This document shows, piece by piece, positions 26,813 through 36,488 of a stretch of DNA of 36,696 nt. A program made the position numbers and the translations under genes. Under the pieces are notes generated by a model. That model was not told where the DNA came from and ran no database searches. It saw only the letters and a list, made by a program, of their open reading frames with translations. The DNA is from a candidate division CPR2 bacterium GW2011_GWC2_39_10 (GTDB lineage Bacteria; Patescibacteriota; CPR2), in the NCBI GenBank assembly GCA_000993275.1, contig LBVV01000005.1, positions 1 to 36,696 of the forward strand, given 5' to 3'. The first letter of the stretch is position 1. Each line of letters opens with the position of its first letter.

Positions 26813-27233
26813 TTTTTCCTCTCTTTATTTTTTACACTGTTTTAATTATAAGTTATTTAGTAATTAATAGTAATAGTAGTAGTAAGGTATGTGTACAACA
26901 AGGATAAGTTATTTTTTTACCTGTATAAGGGCTAAAAACTAATATGATTGTGTTGATAGAATAAAGGATAAGTATTAAAAAACTGTTAACTTCCTAGGGA
27001 TAAAATATGGATAAGTTAATTTCCACTTTAAACGAAAATTTATGAGGGTTGTGAACGATTTTCAAAATAATTACCCCCACTTTGTCCAGGGATTTCCCCA
27101 AAAAAACAAGGGTTATCCACAGTTTTACACAATAATTAGGTTTTCTTTGCAAGCTAGACGAAAAGTATTATTGATGTTAATTTATGTTTATCTTATTTTT
27201 AAAAACCCATTAACCTATTGCCTATTAACCCAC
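26813..27233. other. candidate oriC spacer between dnaN and dnaA
   Basis: DnaA box TTATCCACA at 27113-27121; GGATAAGT motifs at about 26902, 26966 and 27009; AT-rich. Confidence 0.6.
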
Positions 27234-28607
27234 CTATGCCATATAAAGGCGTTCTTTGAGTAAATTGATTTCCTGTCTTATGTGCTCGTTTATATCAATT
27301 TCCTTTTCTATTTTGTGGCAGCCGTGCATTATGGTTGTATGATCTCTGCCCCCTAATGATTGGGCAATTTTGGGGTAAGAAAGAGCCAACTCCTCTCGCA
27401 TTAAGTACATGCAAATTTGCCTGGGGGTAACAATATCCTTATCTCTTTTGGGGCCGGTTATTTCGTCCACCTGCAAATCATAAAAGCCGGCAATTTGCTC
27501 TATAACTTGCTTTGGTGAAAGAGCCCTTTTTCTTGGGTTTGAAATGATATTTCCCAGAAGTGAGTGCGCAACAGAGACGGACGGAGCTGAGCCGTTAAGT
27601 TCGCAGTAAGCCATAATTCGGGTTAAAGCCCCTTCGAGTTCCCTAATATTGTGTTGAACATTCCGGGCAATGTAGTCAATTATATCAAGGGGCATATCAA
27701 AACCCCTCGCTTGCGCCTTGCGTTGTAATATGGCAATCCTGGTTTCTAAGTCCGGTGGCTGGATGTCGGCTATCATTCCCCATTCAAATCGAGACCTGAG
27801 TCGTTCTTCTAACGTGGGAATAGCCTTGGGCACCCTGTCCGAAGTAAGGATAATCTGTTTATTCGCTTGGTGGAGGGCATTAAAGGTGTGAAAAAATTCT
27901 TCCTGAGTTTGTTCTTTGCCGGCTATAAATTGCATGTCGTCAATTAATAAAAGGTCAACGGTCCGGTACTTCTCTTTAAAGTGGTTGGTTGTTTTTTTAG
28001 AAAGGGAGGCAATAAATTCGTTTGTGAAAATTTCTGAGGTTGTGTACCCAATTTTCTTTTTAGGGTCTTTCTTTAATATCGCATTGCCGACAGCCTGCAT
28101 AAGGTGAGTTTTACCAAGTCCGACCCCACCATAGATAAACAGTGGATTGTAGTTATTGCCGGGATCTGCCGCAACGGATTGAGCGGCAGCATATGCCAAG
28201 CGATTAGACGCACCAACCACAAAAGATTCAAAGGTTAGTTTTGGATTTAAATTAGTTTTAGTTGATTTTAAAGGCGTTTCCTCAAAAGACGAAGTATTTA
28301 TTTTTTCATCGATGGAAATCGTTGGTTGAGAAGAGTTTTTTTTAAAAACAGCGGCCTTTCCGGATCCAACCTTATATTCTATCGATTGGACATCTCCTTT
28401 TAAAAGATCCGTAAAAGCGGCAAAAATTTCCTTGTGGAACTTTTTGCCCAGCCACTCTTGAGTATAGACGTTAGGAACGGATACCACAATCTTGCCATCA
28501 TCCTGCGATAAAATGGAGGTATTTTTAAACCACGTAGCAAAATTGGCCTTCGAAAGCGTGATTTCAAGCTGACCCAAGACAGCCTGCCAAAGGTTTGTAT
28601 TATCCAT
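27234..28607 (-). CDS. dnaA: Chromosomal replication initiator DnaA
   Basis: FIYGGVGLGKTHLMQAVGN, LLIDDMQFIAGKEQTQEEFFHTFN, GGRDHTTIMH. Confidence 0.97.
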   Translation of the reverse strand: MDNTNLWQAVLGQLEITLSKANFATWFKNTSILSQDDGKIVVSVPNVYTQEWLGKKFHKEIFAAFTDLLKGDVQSIEYKVGSGKAAVFKKNSSQPTISIDEKINTSSFEETPLKSTKTNLNPKLTFESFVVGASNRLAYAAAQSVAADPGNNYNPLFIYGGVGLGKTHLMQAVGNAILKKDPKKKIGYTTSEIFTNEFIASLSKKTTNHFKEKYRTVDLLLIDDMQFIAGKEQTQEEFFHTFNALHQANKQIILTSDRVPKAIPTLEERLRSRFEWGMIADIQPPDLETRIAILQRKAQARGFDMPLDIIDYIARNVQHNIRELEGALTRIMAYCELNGSAPSVSVAHSLLGNIISNPRKRALSPKQVIEQIAGFYDLQVDEITGPKRDKDIVTPRQICMYLMREELALSYPKIAQSLGGRDHTTIMHGCHKIEKEIDINEHIRQEINLLKERLYMA

Positions 28608-28637
28608 TCTCCCACCTCATTAGAGAACATTAATAAC

Positions 28638-28676
28638 TTATCCACAAGTTAACTTTATGTTAGACAATTATCCACA
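28638..28676. promoter_or_regulatory. two consensus DnaA boxes TTATCCACA
   Basis: 28638-28646 and 28668-28676, upstream of dnaA. Confidence 0.85.
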
Positions 28677-28806
28677 AAAAAGCAAGCATTATCTAGAGGA
28701 GGAGCCAGGAAACAGAAACCAGTAAACATCTTTGTAATTAATTTGCTTTGAAACCGATAGTTTTTCTAAAACGCTTGTATTTTTTGTTTCCATTTTCATA
28801 ATTAAC

Positions 28807-28902
28807 TGATTCCTGATTCCTGATTCCTGATTCCTGATTCCTGATTCCTGATTCCTGATTCCTGATTCCTGATTCCTGATTCCTGATTCCTGATTCCTGA
28901 TT
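28807..28902. repeat. 13 perfect tandem copies of heptamer TGATTCC plus partial
   Basis: direct count by position. Confidence 0.97.
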
Positions 28903-28938
28903 TTTGTGGGTCAAATATCTTAATAAACAGGATCTATC

Positions 28939-29073
28939 ATGAAACGAACTTACCAGCCGAAAAAAAGAAGAAGATTTAGAGTGCACGGCTTCCTAGAAAG
29001 AATGAGCACAAAAAATGGCCGAAACGTGCTAAAAAGAAGAAGAGCTAAGGGACGAGCCAAAATAACTGTTTAA
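28939..29073 (+). CDS. rpmH: 50S ribosomal protein L34
   Basis: [44 protein letters not shown] (not in the ORF track, read directly). Confidence 0.96.
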   Translation: MKRTYQPKKRRRFRVHGFLERMSTKNGRNVLKRRRAKGRAKITV

Positions 29074-29442
29074 ATGTTAAAAAAGCAGCATAGAATAACT
29101 TCAGAAAAAGATTTCAAAAGGATTTACCAGAAAGGTAAATTCTTTAATATTGACGGAATAAACATTAGGTTTATGCCAAATCGACTTTCTTATTCCAGAG
29201 TAGCCATAGTTGTATTGAAAAAAGGAACCAAAAAAGCAGTAAAAAGAAACAAAGTCAAAAGGCAGGTTAGAGAAATTATTAGACTTATGTTTCTAAAAAT
29301 AAAGCCTCGGTTTGATATAGTAATTACCGTTAAAATAGATCTTTCAAGCAAAAAATATCAGGAAATAGAAAAGTCTTTGCTCGAAGGCCTAAAAAGGATT
29401 AGACTAATAGATGATGAGAAAAATAGGAATAACATTAATTAA
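29074..29442 (+). CDS. rnpA: Ribonuclease P protein component
   Basis: [21 protein letters not shown]...[14 protein letters not shown]; directly after rpmH. Confidence 0.94.
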   Translation: MLKKQHRITSEKDFKRIYQKGKFFNIDGINIRFMPNRLSYSRVAIVVLKKGTKKAVKRNKVKRQVREIIRLMFLKIKPRFDIVITVKIDLSSKKYQEIEKSLLEGLKRIRLIDDEKNRNNIN

Positions 29443-29647
29443 TATTTATCAAAAAACGCTTTCGCCGGATCATGGACCGTTAAGAGGACTTTTTCCGAAC
29501 GGGGCTTGTCGGTATCAACCGACTTGTTCGCAGTACACCAAAGAAGCAATAGAGAAATACGGCTTAACAAAAGGAAGCTTTAAGGGGGCATTAAGAATTT
29601 TAAGGTGCCATCCATGGGCAAAAGGTGGGGAAGATCCTGTTAGGTAA
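29411..29647 (+). CDS. yidD: Membrane protein insertion efficiency factor YidD
   Basis: [37 protein letters not shown]...[13 protein letters not shown]. Confidence 0.95.
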   Translation: MMRKIGITLINIYQKTLSPDHGPLRGLFPNGACRYQPTCSQYTKEAIEKYGLTKGSFKGALRILRCHPWAKGGEDPVR

Positions 29648-29743
29648 GTCAATCAGTTAAAAAAGTAGAGTAGTTAAATAGTTTTAATACTTTGGTTAAC
29701 AAATTAACTATTTTACCAAGCAACTAAATACAAAGGAGCAAAA

Positions 29744-30556
29744 ATGTTTGAAGAACTTTACAAAGTTATTTATAACCTTCTTATAGGTTTTTGGGCGGTA
29801 TTTCCATATCACGATATGGGTCTGGCGGTTATATTTGCCACCGTTGTCATAAAGTTAATAATTTGGCCGGTTGAGAAAAAAGGCCTTCATTATCGAAGGG
29901 CTATGCAAAATATGCAACCGGAAATGATGAAGGTAAAAGAAAAAGCAGCCGGCGATAAGATGAAAGAATATAAGCTTATGCAGGAAATGCATAAGGAAAA
30001 AGGCGTCAATCAATTTACCGGCGGCTGCTTGCCTTTGTTTATCCAACTTCCTTTTTTGTTCGGCTTGTTTACTGTTTTTCAGTCTTGGTTGAAAAATCCT
30101 CAATATCTAAGCGAAAAAACCTACGGCTTTGTCCATAATCTTCCGTTTGTGCAAAAAGCAATTTCCGAGCCCTCTTTATTTCACCCGTCATTTTTTGGTT
30201 TAAACATATCCTTGCCGGGCAAGACAGGCCTAATATTCATGATTTTCCCAATAATTGCAGCCCTAATGCAGTACTATCAGACAAAAATGCTGATGCCAAA
30301 GGAAAATTTAGATGACCAACAAAAGCTGATGGCGCGGATGAATGTTTTTTTTCCGGTGATGGTAATTGCGTTCGGTTATAGCTGGCCTCTAGCACTATCT
30401 TTATATTGGATTGCTTTAAGCGGAGTGGGAATTGTAGAGCAGTTTATAGTCATAAAATCAGACGTAGAAAAAGAAGAGAAGATTATAGAATCAACAGCCG
30501 TAGAAGTAAAACCAAAAGCCTTAAAGCCCAAGAAGAAGAAAAAGAAGAAAAGATAA
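29744..30556 (+). CDS. yidC: YidC/Oxa1 family membrane protein insertase
   Basis: synteny; MQPEMMKVKEKAAGDKMKEYKLMQEMHKEKGVNQFTGGCLPLFIQLPFLFGLF. Confidence 0.94.
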   Translation: MFEELYKVIYNLLIGFWAVFPYHDMGLAVIFATVVIKLIIWPVEKKGLHYRRAMQNMQPEMMKVKEKAAGDKMKEYKLMQEMHKEKGVNQFTGGCLPLFIQLPFLFGLFTVFQSWLKNPQYLSEKTYGFVHNLPFVQKAISEPSLFHPSFFGLNISLPGKTGLIFMIFPIIAALMQYYQTKMLMPKENLDDQQKLMARMNVFFPVMVIAFGYSWPLALSLYWIALSGVGIVEQFIVIKSDVEKEEKIIESTAVEVKPKALKPKKKKKKKR

Positions 30557-30621
30557 GATCAATTATCTTTTGAATTCAGCCCAGCTTTGTGCTAAAATAT
30601 GCCCAGATAACGGCTTAATCT

Positions 30622-31713
30622 ATGTTTGAAATATATTTATTCTATGCATTTATAGCTTTTTTGCTGACATATTTTGCCACGCCTATTGTAATTAGGGCGT
30701 CATATGCTATTGGGGCGTTGGATCATCCGGGGGTTCGGCGGATTCACAAGAAAGCGACTCCCAACATTGGCGGCTTGGCAATCTTTTTCGGATTTATAAT
30801 GGTTACTATTTTTTCTCTGGAGCTTTCGAGGGAAGTTTTGGGGTTAATTTTGGGATCAACATTAATGCTAATTATGGGCTTTGTGGACGACATAGTTGGA
30901 CTTAAAGCAATTCCGAAACTCATTTCACAAATAACCGGCGCTTTAATTTTAATTTATTTTGGAATAAGTATAGAGTTTTTAACTAATCCTACCGGAGCAA
31001 CAAGCGTTTTTGCTTTGGGATGGCTGTCTTATCCCTTAACTGTTATTTGGATTGTCGGTATTACAAACGCCATTAATATTATAGATGGCATTGACGGCCA
31101 GGCGGCCGGAGTGGTGACTATTTCGGCGGCGGTTATTGCGGCGGTAGCGTTTTTAACCGGCAGGCCTCAAATTCTTCCACTTGCTCTTTATTTGGGGGCT
31201 TCAAGCTTGGCTTTCCTTAGATATAATTTTTTCCCCGCTAAAATTTTTATGGGAGACACCGGTTCCCAATTTTTAGGCTTTACGTTAGCCGGCATTGCCA
31301 TTATTGGGACACTGAAATCGGCGGCTTTAATTTCCCTTTTAATTCCGGCCTTAGCGGTGGGAGTTCCTTTATTTGATACGGCGGCCGCCATAATTAGAAG
31401 GACCAAGAATAAAAAACCAATTGCCGTGGCCGACAAAGAGCACTTGCACCATTTCTTTTTAAATATGGGATACAATCAGCGCCAAGCTGTTTTAATTATG
31501 TACGGACTTAATACAATTCTGGGGTTATTGGCCATTATTTCTACGCAGGTTTCTAGCTGGCAGTCTGTAGTCTTATTTCTGATGGCAATTATTTTCATGA
31601 TTTTTATAAAAACCGGTAAATTTAAAACAAAAAAGTCCACCAAGACAACTGTCAAAAAAAGTAGCGAAAAAAAGAACACTAAAAAACCCGTCAAAAAGGA
31701 GAAGAAAAAATGA
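30622..31713 (+). CDS. MraY/WecA-family glycosyl-1-phosphate transferase
   Basis: GFVDDIVGL, NAINIIDGIDGQAAG, FMGDTGSQFLGF, DKEHLHH. Confidence 0.92.
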   Translation: MFEIYLFYAFIAFLLTYFATPIVIRASYAIGALDHPGVRRIHKKATPNIGGLAIFFGFIMVTIFSLELSREVLGLILGSTLMLIMGFVDDIVGLKAIPKLISQITGALILIYFGISIEFLTNPTGATSVFALGWLSYPLTVIWIVGITNAINIIDGIDGQAAGVVTISAAVIAAVAFLTGRPQILPLALYLGASSLAFLRYNFFPAKIFMGDTGSQFLGFTLAGIAIIGTLKSAALISLLIPALAVGVPLFDTAAAIIRRTKNKKPIAVADKEHLHHFFLNMGYNQRQAVLIMYGLNTILGLLAIISTQVSSWQSVVLFLMAIIFMIFIKTGKFKTKKSTKTTVKKSSEKKNTKKPVKKEKKK

Positions 31714-32618
31714 AGTATGTTGTAGGCCATAAAAATCCGGACACCGATTCGGTTGTTTCCGCTTATTGTCTGGCTGAATTCTTGGGAGATGGGTATAAAG
31801 CGGCAAGAGCCGGCGAACCGAATAAGGAAACTCAATTTGTTTTTAAATATAGTAAAGCAGAAATGCCTGAGCTAGTTGATGCAAGCAAGGCCGATGCCTT
31901 TGTCTTGGTAGATCATAATGGAGATTGTCAGATACCAAAAGATGTTGATAGGGATAGAATCGAAATGATAGTTGATCATCATAAATTAGAAGGATTATCT
32001 TTAAACAGCCCTATCTCTATTAGGATAGAACCGGTGGGTTCAACCTCTACCTTGGTTGCCAAAATGTATTCCAAAAATAATATAGAAATATCGAAAGAAG
32101 TAGCGGCACTTCTTCTTTCGGGAATTATTTCCGACACACTTAAAATGACGTCTCCGACCACAACATCGGCAGATAAAGAAACGGCAAAAGAATTGGCGAC
32201 TAAAGCAAGAATTAATATAGATGAACTTGCATCCGAAATGTTTAAAATAAAAAGCGACTTAACCGGCATGTCAATTTCTAAAGTAGTGGGTTCTGATTAT
32301 AAAAACTTTCAAATGGGTAAAAATAAAGTAGGCTTTGGTGTATTTGAAACAGTAGATCCGAAACCGGCGATTAAAAAGAAAAAGGAAATAATAGCTGCTT
32401 TAACGGATTTAAAAAACAAGGAGGAGGTAAATTTAATTTTTTTTGGAATTGTCGACATAATTAAAACAATAACTTATCTTGTGATACTTTCTAAAGATGA
32501 GGCCGAGGTGGCCGAAAAGGGTTATGGAGGCAAAACAGAAGATAATATACTAAAACTGACGGGCATTGTATCCAGAAAAAAAGAAATGATTCCTCTGCTA
32601 GAAAAAGCACTAACTTAA
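31710..32618 (+). CDS. ppaC: Manganese-dependent inorganic pyrophosphatase (DHH family)
   Basis: VVGHKNPDTDSVVSAY, LVDHNGDCQ, IVDHHKLEGL, EPVGSTSTLV, SGIISDTL. Confidence 0.92.
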   Translation: MKYVVGHKNPDTDSVVSAYCLAEFLGDGYKAARAGEPNKETQFVFKYSKAEMPELVDASKADAFVLVDHNGDCQIPKDVDRDRIEMIVDHHKLEGLSLNSPISIRIEPVGSTSTLVAKMYSKNNIEISKEVAALLLSGIISDTLKMTSPTTTSADKETAKELATKARINIDELASEMFKIKSDLTGMSISKVVGSDYKNFQMGKNKVGFGVFETVDPKPAIKKKKEIIAALTDLKNKEEVNLIFFGIVDIIKTITYLVILSKDEAEVAEKGYGGKTEDNILKLTGIVSRKKEMIPLLEKALT

Positions 32619-32650
32619 AGCTCTAACCTTAGCTTAATTAAAGAGAAAAA

Positions 32651-32863
32651 ATGTTTAACGAATTTGAAGTTACAATAAAAGCCCTAAAAAAAGATGAGGC
32701 CGTTCTGCTAACGGAAAAAGGTTTAGAATTTACTTATCCTTTGGTATTACTTCCATCAAAAGTTAAGGAAGGATCTAAAATTTATTTTTCTCTTTCGCGG
32801 GAAAGATTTTCCCGGGCAACCGAATTATTAAATAATCTGCTTTTAGGTAATGAAGAAGATTAA
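32651..32863 (+). CDS. small hypothetical protein
   Basis: 70-aa ORF between ppaC and vanW-like genes, overlapping the next start. Confidence 0.6.
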   Translation: MFNEFEVTIKALKKDEAVLLTEKGLEFTYPLVLLPSKVKEGSKIYFSLSRERFSRATELLNNLLLGNEED

Positions 32864-34562
32864 TTATAAAGACAATTTAAATCTTAATTTTGCTGTCATA
32901 ATTTTTATATTATCTTTGTTGTTTTTAATTGGCACTATTAATAACGGCAACCTAATTTTTAAAAATACTTCGGTGGCCGGCATTAATTTATCCGGAAAAA
33001 ATAAGACGGAAGCAAAAAAAACGCTTCAAGATGCGGTTAAGAATTACGAAGGTTTCAAATTTGGCGACAAAACAATATTACCTCAGGAGGCAGGCGTTAA
33101 TTTTGACGTAGAAAGCACTTTAAATAAAGTTTATTTTTATGGCCGGAATAGTAGCTTGCCGGTTGGTCTTTGGGAAAGAATGGCCGCTAATTTTACCAAA
33201 AGAAACTACGAGTTAGAAACTAAGATCGATGAAAAGCAGTTATCATCTTTTCTTTCTAAAAAAACAGATGATTACAACACTGCTTCCGAGGATTATTCAT
33301 TGGCTTGGGATAACGGTCTAAAGATAAAGCCGGAAATACCGGGGAAAAGGCTGCTTATTACGGACACCAAAGAACAAATGCTGGAAAATGCCAGGTTCTT
33401 AAAAGACGACCAAGCTTTAAAAACAGAAACAGTAACTACAAATAAAAGTGTTAAGGATTTGGAAAGCGCAAACCTTTTTAAGCAGACGGAGTCTTCCATA
33501 ACGGTTGTTCTTGATTCAAGAAAGTGGGAAATAAATCCGGCAACTCTTGCCGAGTGGATTATTTTTGAAAACAGCACTCAAAATGCCGGCCTATCAAGCT
33601 ATATCTGGCCCTTTTTAAAGCCAACTTCTTTTAAACTTTCCCTTGACGATAATAAAATTAATATATTTTTGGAAAAAATCGCAAAAGAGGTTAATATTAC
33701 GCCTCAAAATGCCATGCTGACAATTGTTGATGGAAAAGCGACGGTTTTTGCACCCTCAAGAGATGGATACATGGTAGATGTGGCGGATGGCAATTCTAAA
33801 ATAAAAGATGCTTTTATTGCTGACGATCGAACGGCTAGTTTAAAGGTCAATAAGAAACCGGCCGAAGTTCGCGAGGATAATTTAAATAATTTGGGAATAA
33901 AAGAACTAATTGCTACCGGAACCTCAAATTTTGTAGGGAGCCCTTCTAACAGGGTACATAATGTTAAAAATGGCGCCTCGAAGTTTAGCGGTCTAATCAT
34001 TGATCCGGGCCAGATTTTTTCCTTTAATAAACTTGTTGGGGCCGTCGATGCCTCCACCGGATATGTGGAAGGGTTGGTTATTAAGGACTTTAAAACCGTG
34101 CCGGAGTACGGTGGCGGCTTGTGTCAGGTATCAACAACAATGTTTAGAACCGCCTTAAATGCCGGATTGCCAATAATAGAGCGCTATCCCCATGCCTATC
34201 CGGTTCAGTATTATAGTCCGGTGGGAACAGATTCCACAGTTTATGATCCGAATCCCGACCTTAAATTTAAAAATGATACAGATGCTCACATTTTAATTCA
34301 ATACAATGTCACCGGCACTATTTTGAAATTCGAATTTTACGGCACAAAGACGGCAAAAACTGTTAAATTTAGCGGCAACGAGGATGGGTCAGCGGCAGTT
34401 GATAGAGCGGAAAATTTAAAGCCAACGATTTTCGATCAGGACAAAAAGGGCAAAGGATCCTTAACCGCGCTTTGGTGGAGATTTATTTACGAAGGAAATA
34501 AGCTGGTAAGACAGGACAAATTTTATTCCGCATACGATTCACCAGATAAATACCCACACTAA
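32850..34562 (+). CDS. VanW family protein with PG-binding (YoaR-like) repeats
   Basis: GQIFSFNKLVGAVDASTGYVEGLVIKDFKTVPEYGGGLCQVSTTMFRTALNAGLPIIERYPHAYPV. Confidence 0.9.
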   Translation: MKKINYKDNLNLNFAVIIFILSLLFLIGTINNGNLIFKNTSVAGINLSGKNKTEAKKTLQDAVKNYEGFKFGDKTILPQEAGVNFDVESTLNKVYFYGRNSSLPVGLWERMAANFTKRNYELETKIDEKQLSSFLSKKTDDYNTASEDYSLAWDNGLKIKPEIPGKRLLITDTKEQMLENARFLKDDQALKTETVTTNKSVKDLESANLFKQTESSITVVLDSRKWEINPATLAEWIIFENSTQNAGLSSYIWPFLKPTSFKLSLDDNKINIFLEKIAKEVNITPQNAMLTIVDGKATVFAPSRDGYMVDVADGNSKIKDAFIADDRTASLKVNKKPAEVREDNLNNLGIKELIATGTSNFVGSPSNRVHNVKNGASKFSGLIIDPGQIFSFNKLVGAVDASTGYVEGLVIKDFKTVPEYGGGLCQVSTTMFRTALNAGLPIIERYPHAYPVQYYSPVGTDSTVYDPNPDLKFKNDTDAHILIQYNVTGTILKFEFYGTKTAKTVKFSGNEDGSAAVDRAENLKPTIFDQDKKGKGSLTALWWRFIYEGNKLVRQDKFYSAYDSPDKYPH

Positions 34563-34584
34563 AATAGTAATCAGGAACCAGAAA

Positions 34585-34870
34585 CCAGGAAACCCTTCGA
34601 CAAGCTCTCCTCGAGTCTGGTTCCGCTGAGGTCACCACTCGAAGTGAGTGACCTCGCCATTCGGTCTTTAAGCTCATGGTCGAAAGAGAGTCGAAGACGG
34701 GGGAGGCAATAAGCAAGAAGAAATGTCATTGCGAGGCCGTTAGGCCGCGGCAATCTTGTTGGAGCATAATCAAAGTCAAGCTGCAAATGCCAAACCTGTC
34801 TCGCTTTGCTTGCCTGTCTAGGCGCCAAGACTGGCCTGTCTCGTTGCCAAGGCGGACCAAGGCGGATAAA
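34585..34870. repeat. composite of dispersed repeats
   Basis: CCTTCGACAAGCTCTCC; GAGGTCAC...GTGACCTC hairpin; GTCATTGCGAGGCCGTTAGGCCGCGGCAATC. Confidence 0.55.
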
Positions 34871-34994
34871 GCACCAAATTCTAATATCTAATCGCTAAAC
34901 AATATCAAATGTTAAAAATTCAAAACACTAGAAATTAGACTAGTATTTCTCATTAGCAGGCTTTAGCGAGATAGGTGCTTAGAATTTGGGGTAG

Positions 34995-35465
34995 TTATTC
35001 TTTAGCGGCTTTTTTCTTCCCGAAGCCGTTCAGGCGGTATTTGTTGGCAAGGGCTAAACCAATTAGGGTGCCGAAGAAAGAGAACGAATGAAGGGTTGGA
35101 TCAAAATTCAAAATTTTAACAACCGTGATATAAGAAACAATAAACCCTAAAATAATTACCAAAGTTAACATATTTGGATCCCGAGGTTTCTTATCTTTGG
35201 CAAAATAGTTAAAATAAACACCATAATAGATGATGGCCTGAAATAAGCCAAGGGCAAGCATTATGCCTACAACGTGGAAAATACTTAAGTTTCCTTCCAT
35301 AACAACATCAGCCAAAGCCGCATTTAAAAGGCTTTCAAAAAAATACATATTGCCAAAAATAATAACCATGTAAATTGTGGCCAGAATTAAATATTCTTTG
35401 TAATTTTTTTTAAAAGAATCGGCTATTTCCTTAATTTCTTTTTGGGGATCTAATTTTTTGCTCAT
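34995..35465 (-). CDS. hypothetical membrane protein (four TM segments)
   Basis: 156-aa ORF with several hydrophobic segments. Confidence 0.65.
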   Translation of the reverse strand: MSKKLDPQKEIKEIADSFKKNYKEYLILATIYMVIIFGNMYFFESLLNAALADVVMEGNLSIFHVVGIMLALGLFQAIIYYGVYFNYFAKDKKPRDPNMLTLVIILGFIVSYITVVKILNFDPTLHSFSFFGTLIGLALANKYRLNGFGKKKAAKE

Positions 35466-35555
35466 TTTTAAAAGCTCCTTTTTTTAATGATAGGACAAAT
35501 TGTCGTCCTTTCGCAAGATAAATCTTTTAAAAAGGGGGCTTTCCCTTCGTATTTC

Positions 35556-35584
35556 TTGACATTTAAGAGCTAAACGGATAAAAT
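35556..35584 (+). promoter_or_regulatory. sigma70-type promoter of attenuator A
   Basis: TTGACA - 17 nt - TAAAAT. Confidence 0.75.
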
Positions 35585-35591
35585 TCCTTCA

Positions 35592-35648
35592 ATGAAAACA
35601 AGGATCAGCCAGAAATTTTATTACTTTTGGTTTAGCTTGCAAGCCTAG
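35592..35648 (+). CDS. attenuator leader peptide A: MKTRISQKFYYFWFSLQA
   Basis: ATG 7 nt after the -10; aromatic run shared with leader B; followed by terminator. Confidence 0.8.
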   Translation: MKTRISQKFYYFWFSLQA

Positions 35649-35653
35649 AGCGC

Positions 35654-35712
35654 TGTAAGCGGTTTTACATTTAATGTAAGTTAAGGCCGGCCTACAAAGC
35701 GCGGGCTTTTTT
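35654..35712 (+). terminator. attenuator A antiterminator/terminator region
   Basis: TGTAAGCGG can pair with CCGGCCTACA (antiterminator) or AAGGCCGGC with GCGCGGGCTT followed by T-run (terminator). Confidence 0.78.
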
Positions 35713-35830
35713 GGTTGCACATTAATATTATAAATTTTGAATTTGTGGGAGAACGCAAAAGGAGGAATTGTTGCGATCGCGATTGTTAAAGCTAAAAAAG
35801 GCAAACAAATAATATTTAAGGAGTTGTGTT

Positions 35831-36265
35831 ATGAATGCTTTAGATTTACCCAAACAGCGTCAAAATGTTATACAAAGCTGCCTAGATATAAGCGCTGTTG
35901 TTGATTTCGTAGAGAATTACATTAATCCTCAGGTATACTCAGGGATTTTTGTCTGTTTGCAGGAAGCGTGTTCATTTTTTCAGGAAGCCAGAGTTGGCGC
36001 CCAGGTAGTTGAAGGAGCGTCGTTCGGTCTTGGACAAGAGATATTGAGAGTGCTTAAAGGAGGTCAAGCTCAGAAACTACCATCAAAATGTTCCTTAATC
36101 TCGCTAGTTATCATTAAGACCGGCAAATTCTTTAGATCAGTGATTGACCTTGGTATTGTAAATGTCCGCCAGTTTGGACCACCTGAATTGAAAGAAGAAG
36201 AAGTACGGGAATTGGGCGACAAAATCCTCCAGGTGTATAGCAAGTACTTATCTAAAGGGTATTAA
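35831..36265 (+). CDS. hypothetical protein downstream of attenuator A
   Basis: 144-aa ORF with AAGGAG Shine-Dalgarno 8 nt upstream. Confidence 0.65.
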   Translation: MNALDLPKQRQNVIQSCLDISAVVDFVENYINPQVYSGIFVCLQEACSFFQEARVGAQVVEGASFGLGQEILRVLKGGQAQKLPSKCSLISLVIIKTGKFFRSVIDLGIVNVRQFGPPELKEEEVRELGDKILQVYSKYLSKGY

Positions 36266-36305
36266 ACGGCAACCCAGTATCGTATTTGAATTCTTCCACA
36301 CAAAT

Positions 36306-36345
36306 TTCTGGTAGCCCGCGTTATCAACCCTTTGGGCTACCAGAA
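36306..36345. other. 12-bp perfect stem-loop
   Basis: TTCTGGTAGCCC / GGGCTACCAGAA, 16-nt loop, no T-run. Confidence 0.8.
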
Positions 36346-36386
36346 TTATCGTAAAGCGGTTTTAATTTTCAAAATAACAAAGAAGC

Positions 36387-36415
36387 TTGCATTTGGAATG
36401 AAAAATAGCTATTAT
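36387..36415 (+). promoter_or_regulatory. sigma70-type promoter of attenuator B
   Basis: TTGCAT - 17 nt - TATTAT. Confidence 0.7.
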
Positions 36416-36422
36416 GTGCCTA

Positions 36423-36488
36423 ATGAAAAATCATTTAAATCAAAATTTTTATTACTTTTGGTTTAACTTAGAGGCCCCAGGCTTGTAA
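36423..36488 (+). CDS. attenuator leader peptide B: MKNHLNQNFYYFWFNLEAPGL
   Basis: ATG 7 nt after the -10; core FYYFWF identical to leader A. Confidence 0.8.
   Translation: MKNHLNQNFYYFWFNLEAPGL

Noticed and set aside
28807-28902. Possible CRISPR array
   Set aside because: Pure 7-nt tandem repeat with no spacers and no cas genes.
28738-28986. 82-aa minus-strand ORF with NQESGIR repeats
   Set aside because: It is a translation of the non-coding TGATTCC heptamer array and overlaps rpmH; the array being open in this frame explains it.
34571-34891. Short ORFs after the vanW-like gene
   Set aside because: They lie in a composite of dispersed repeats with both strands open; no coding evidence.
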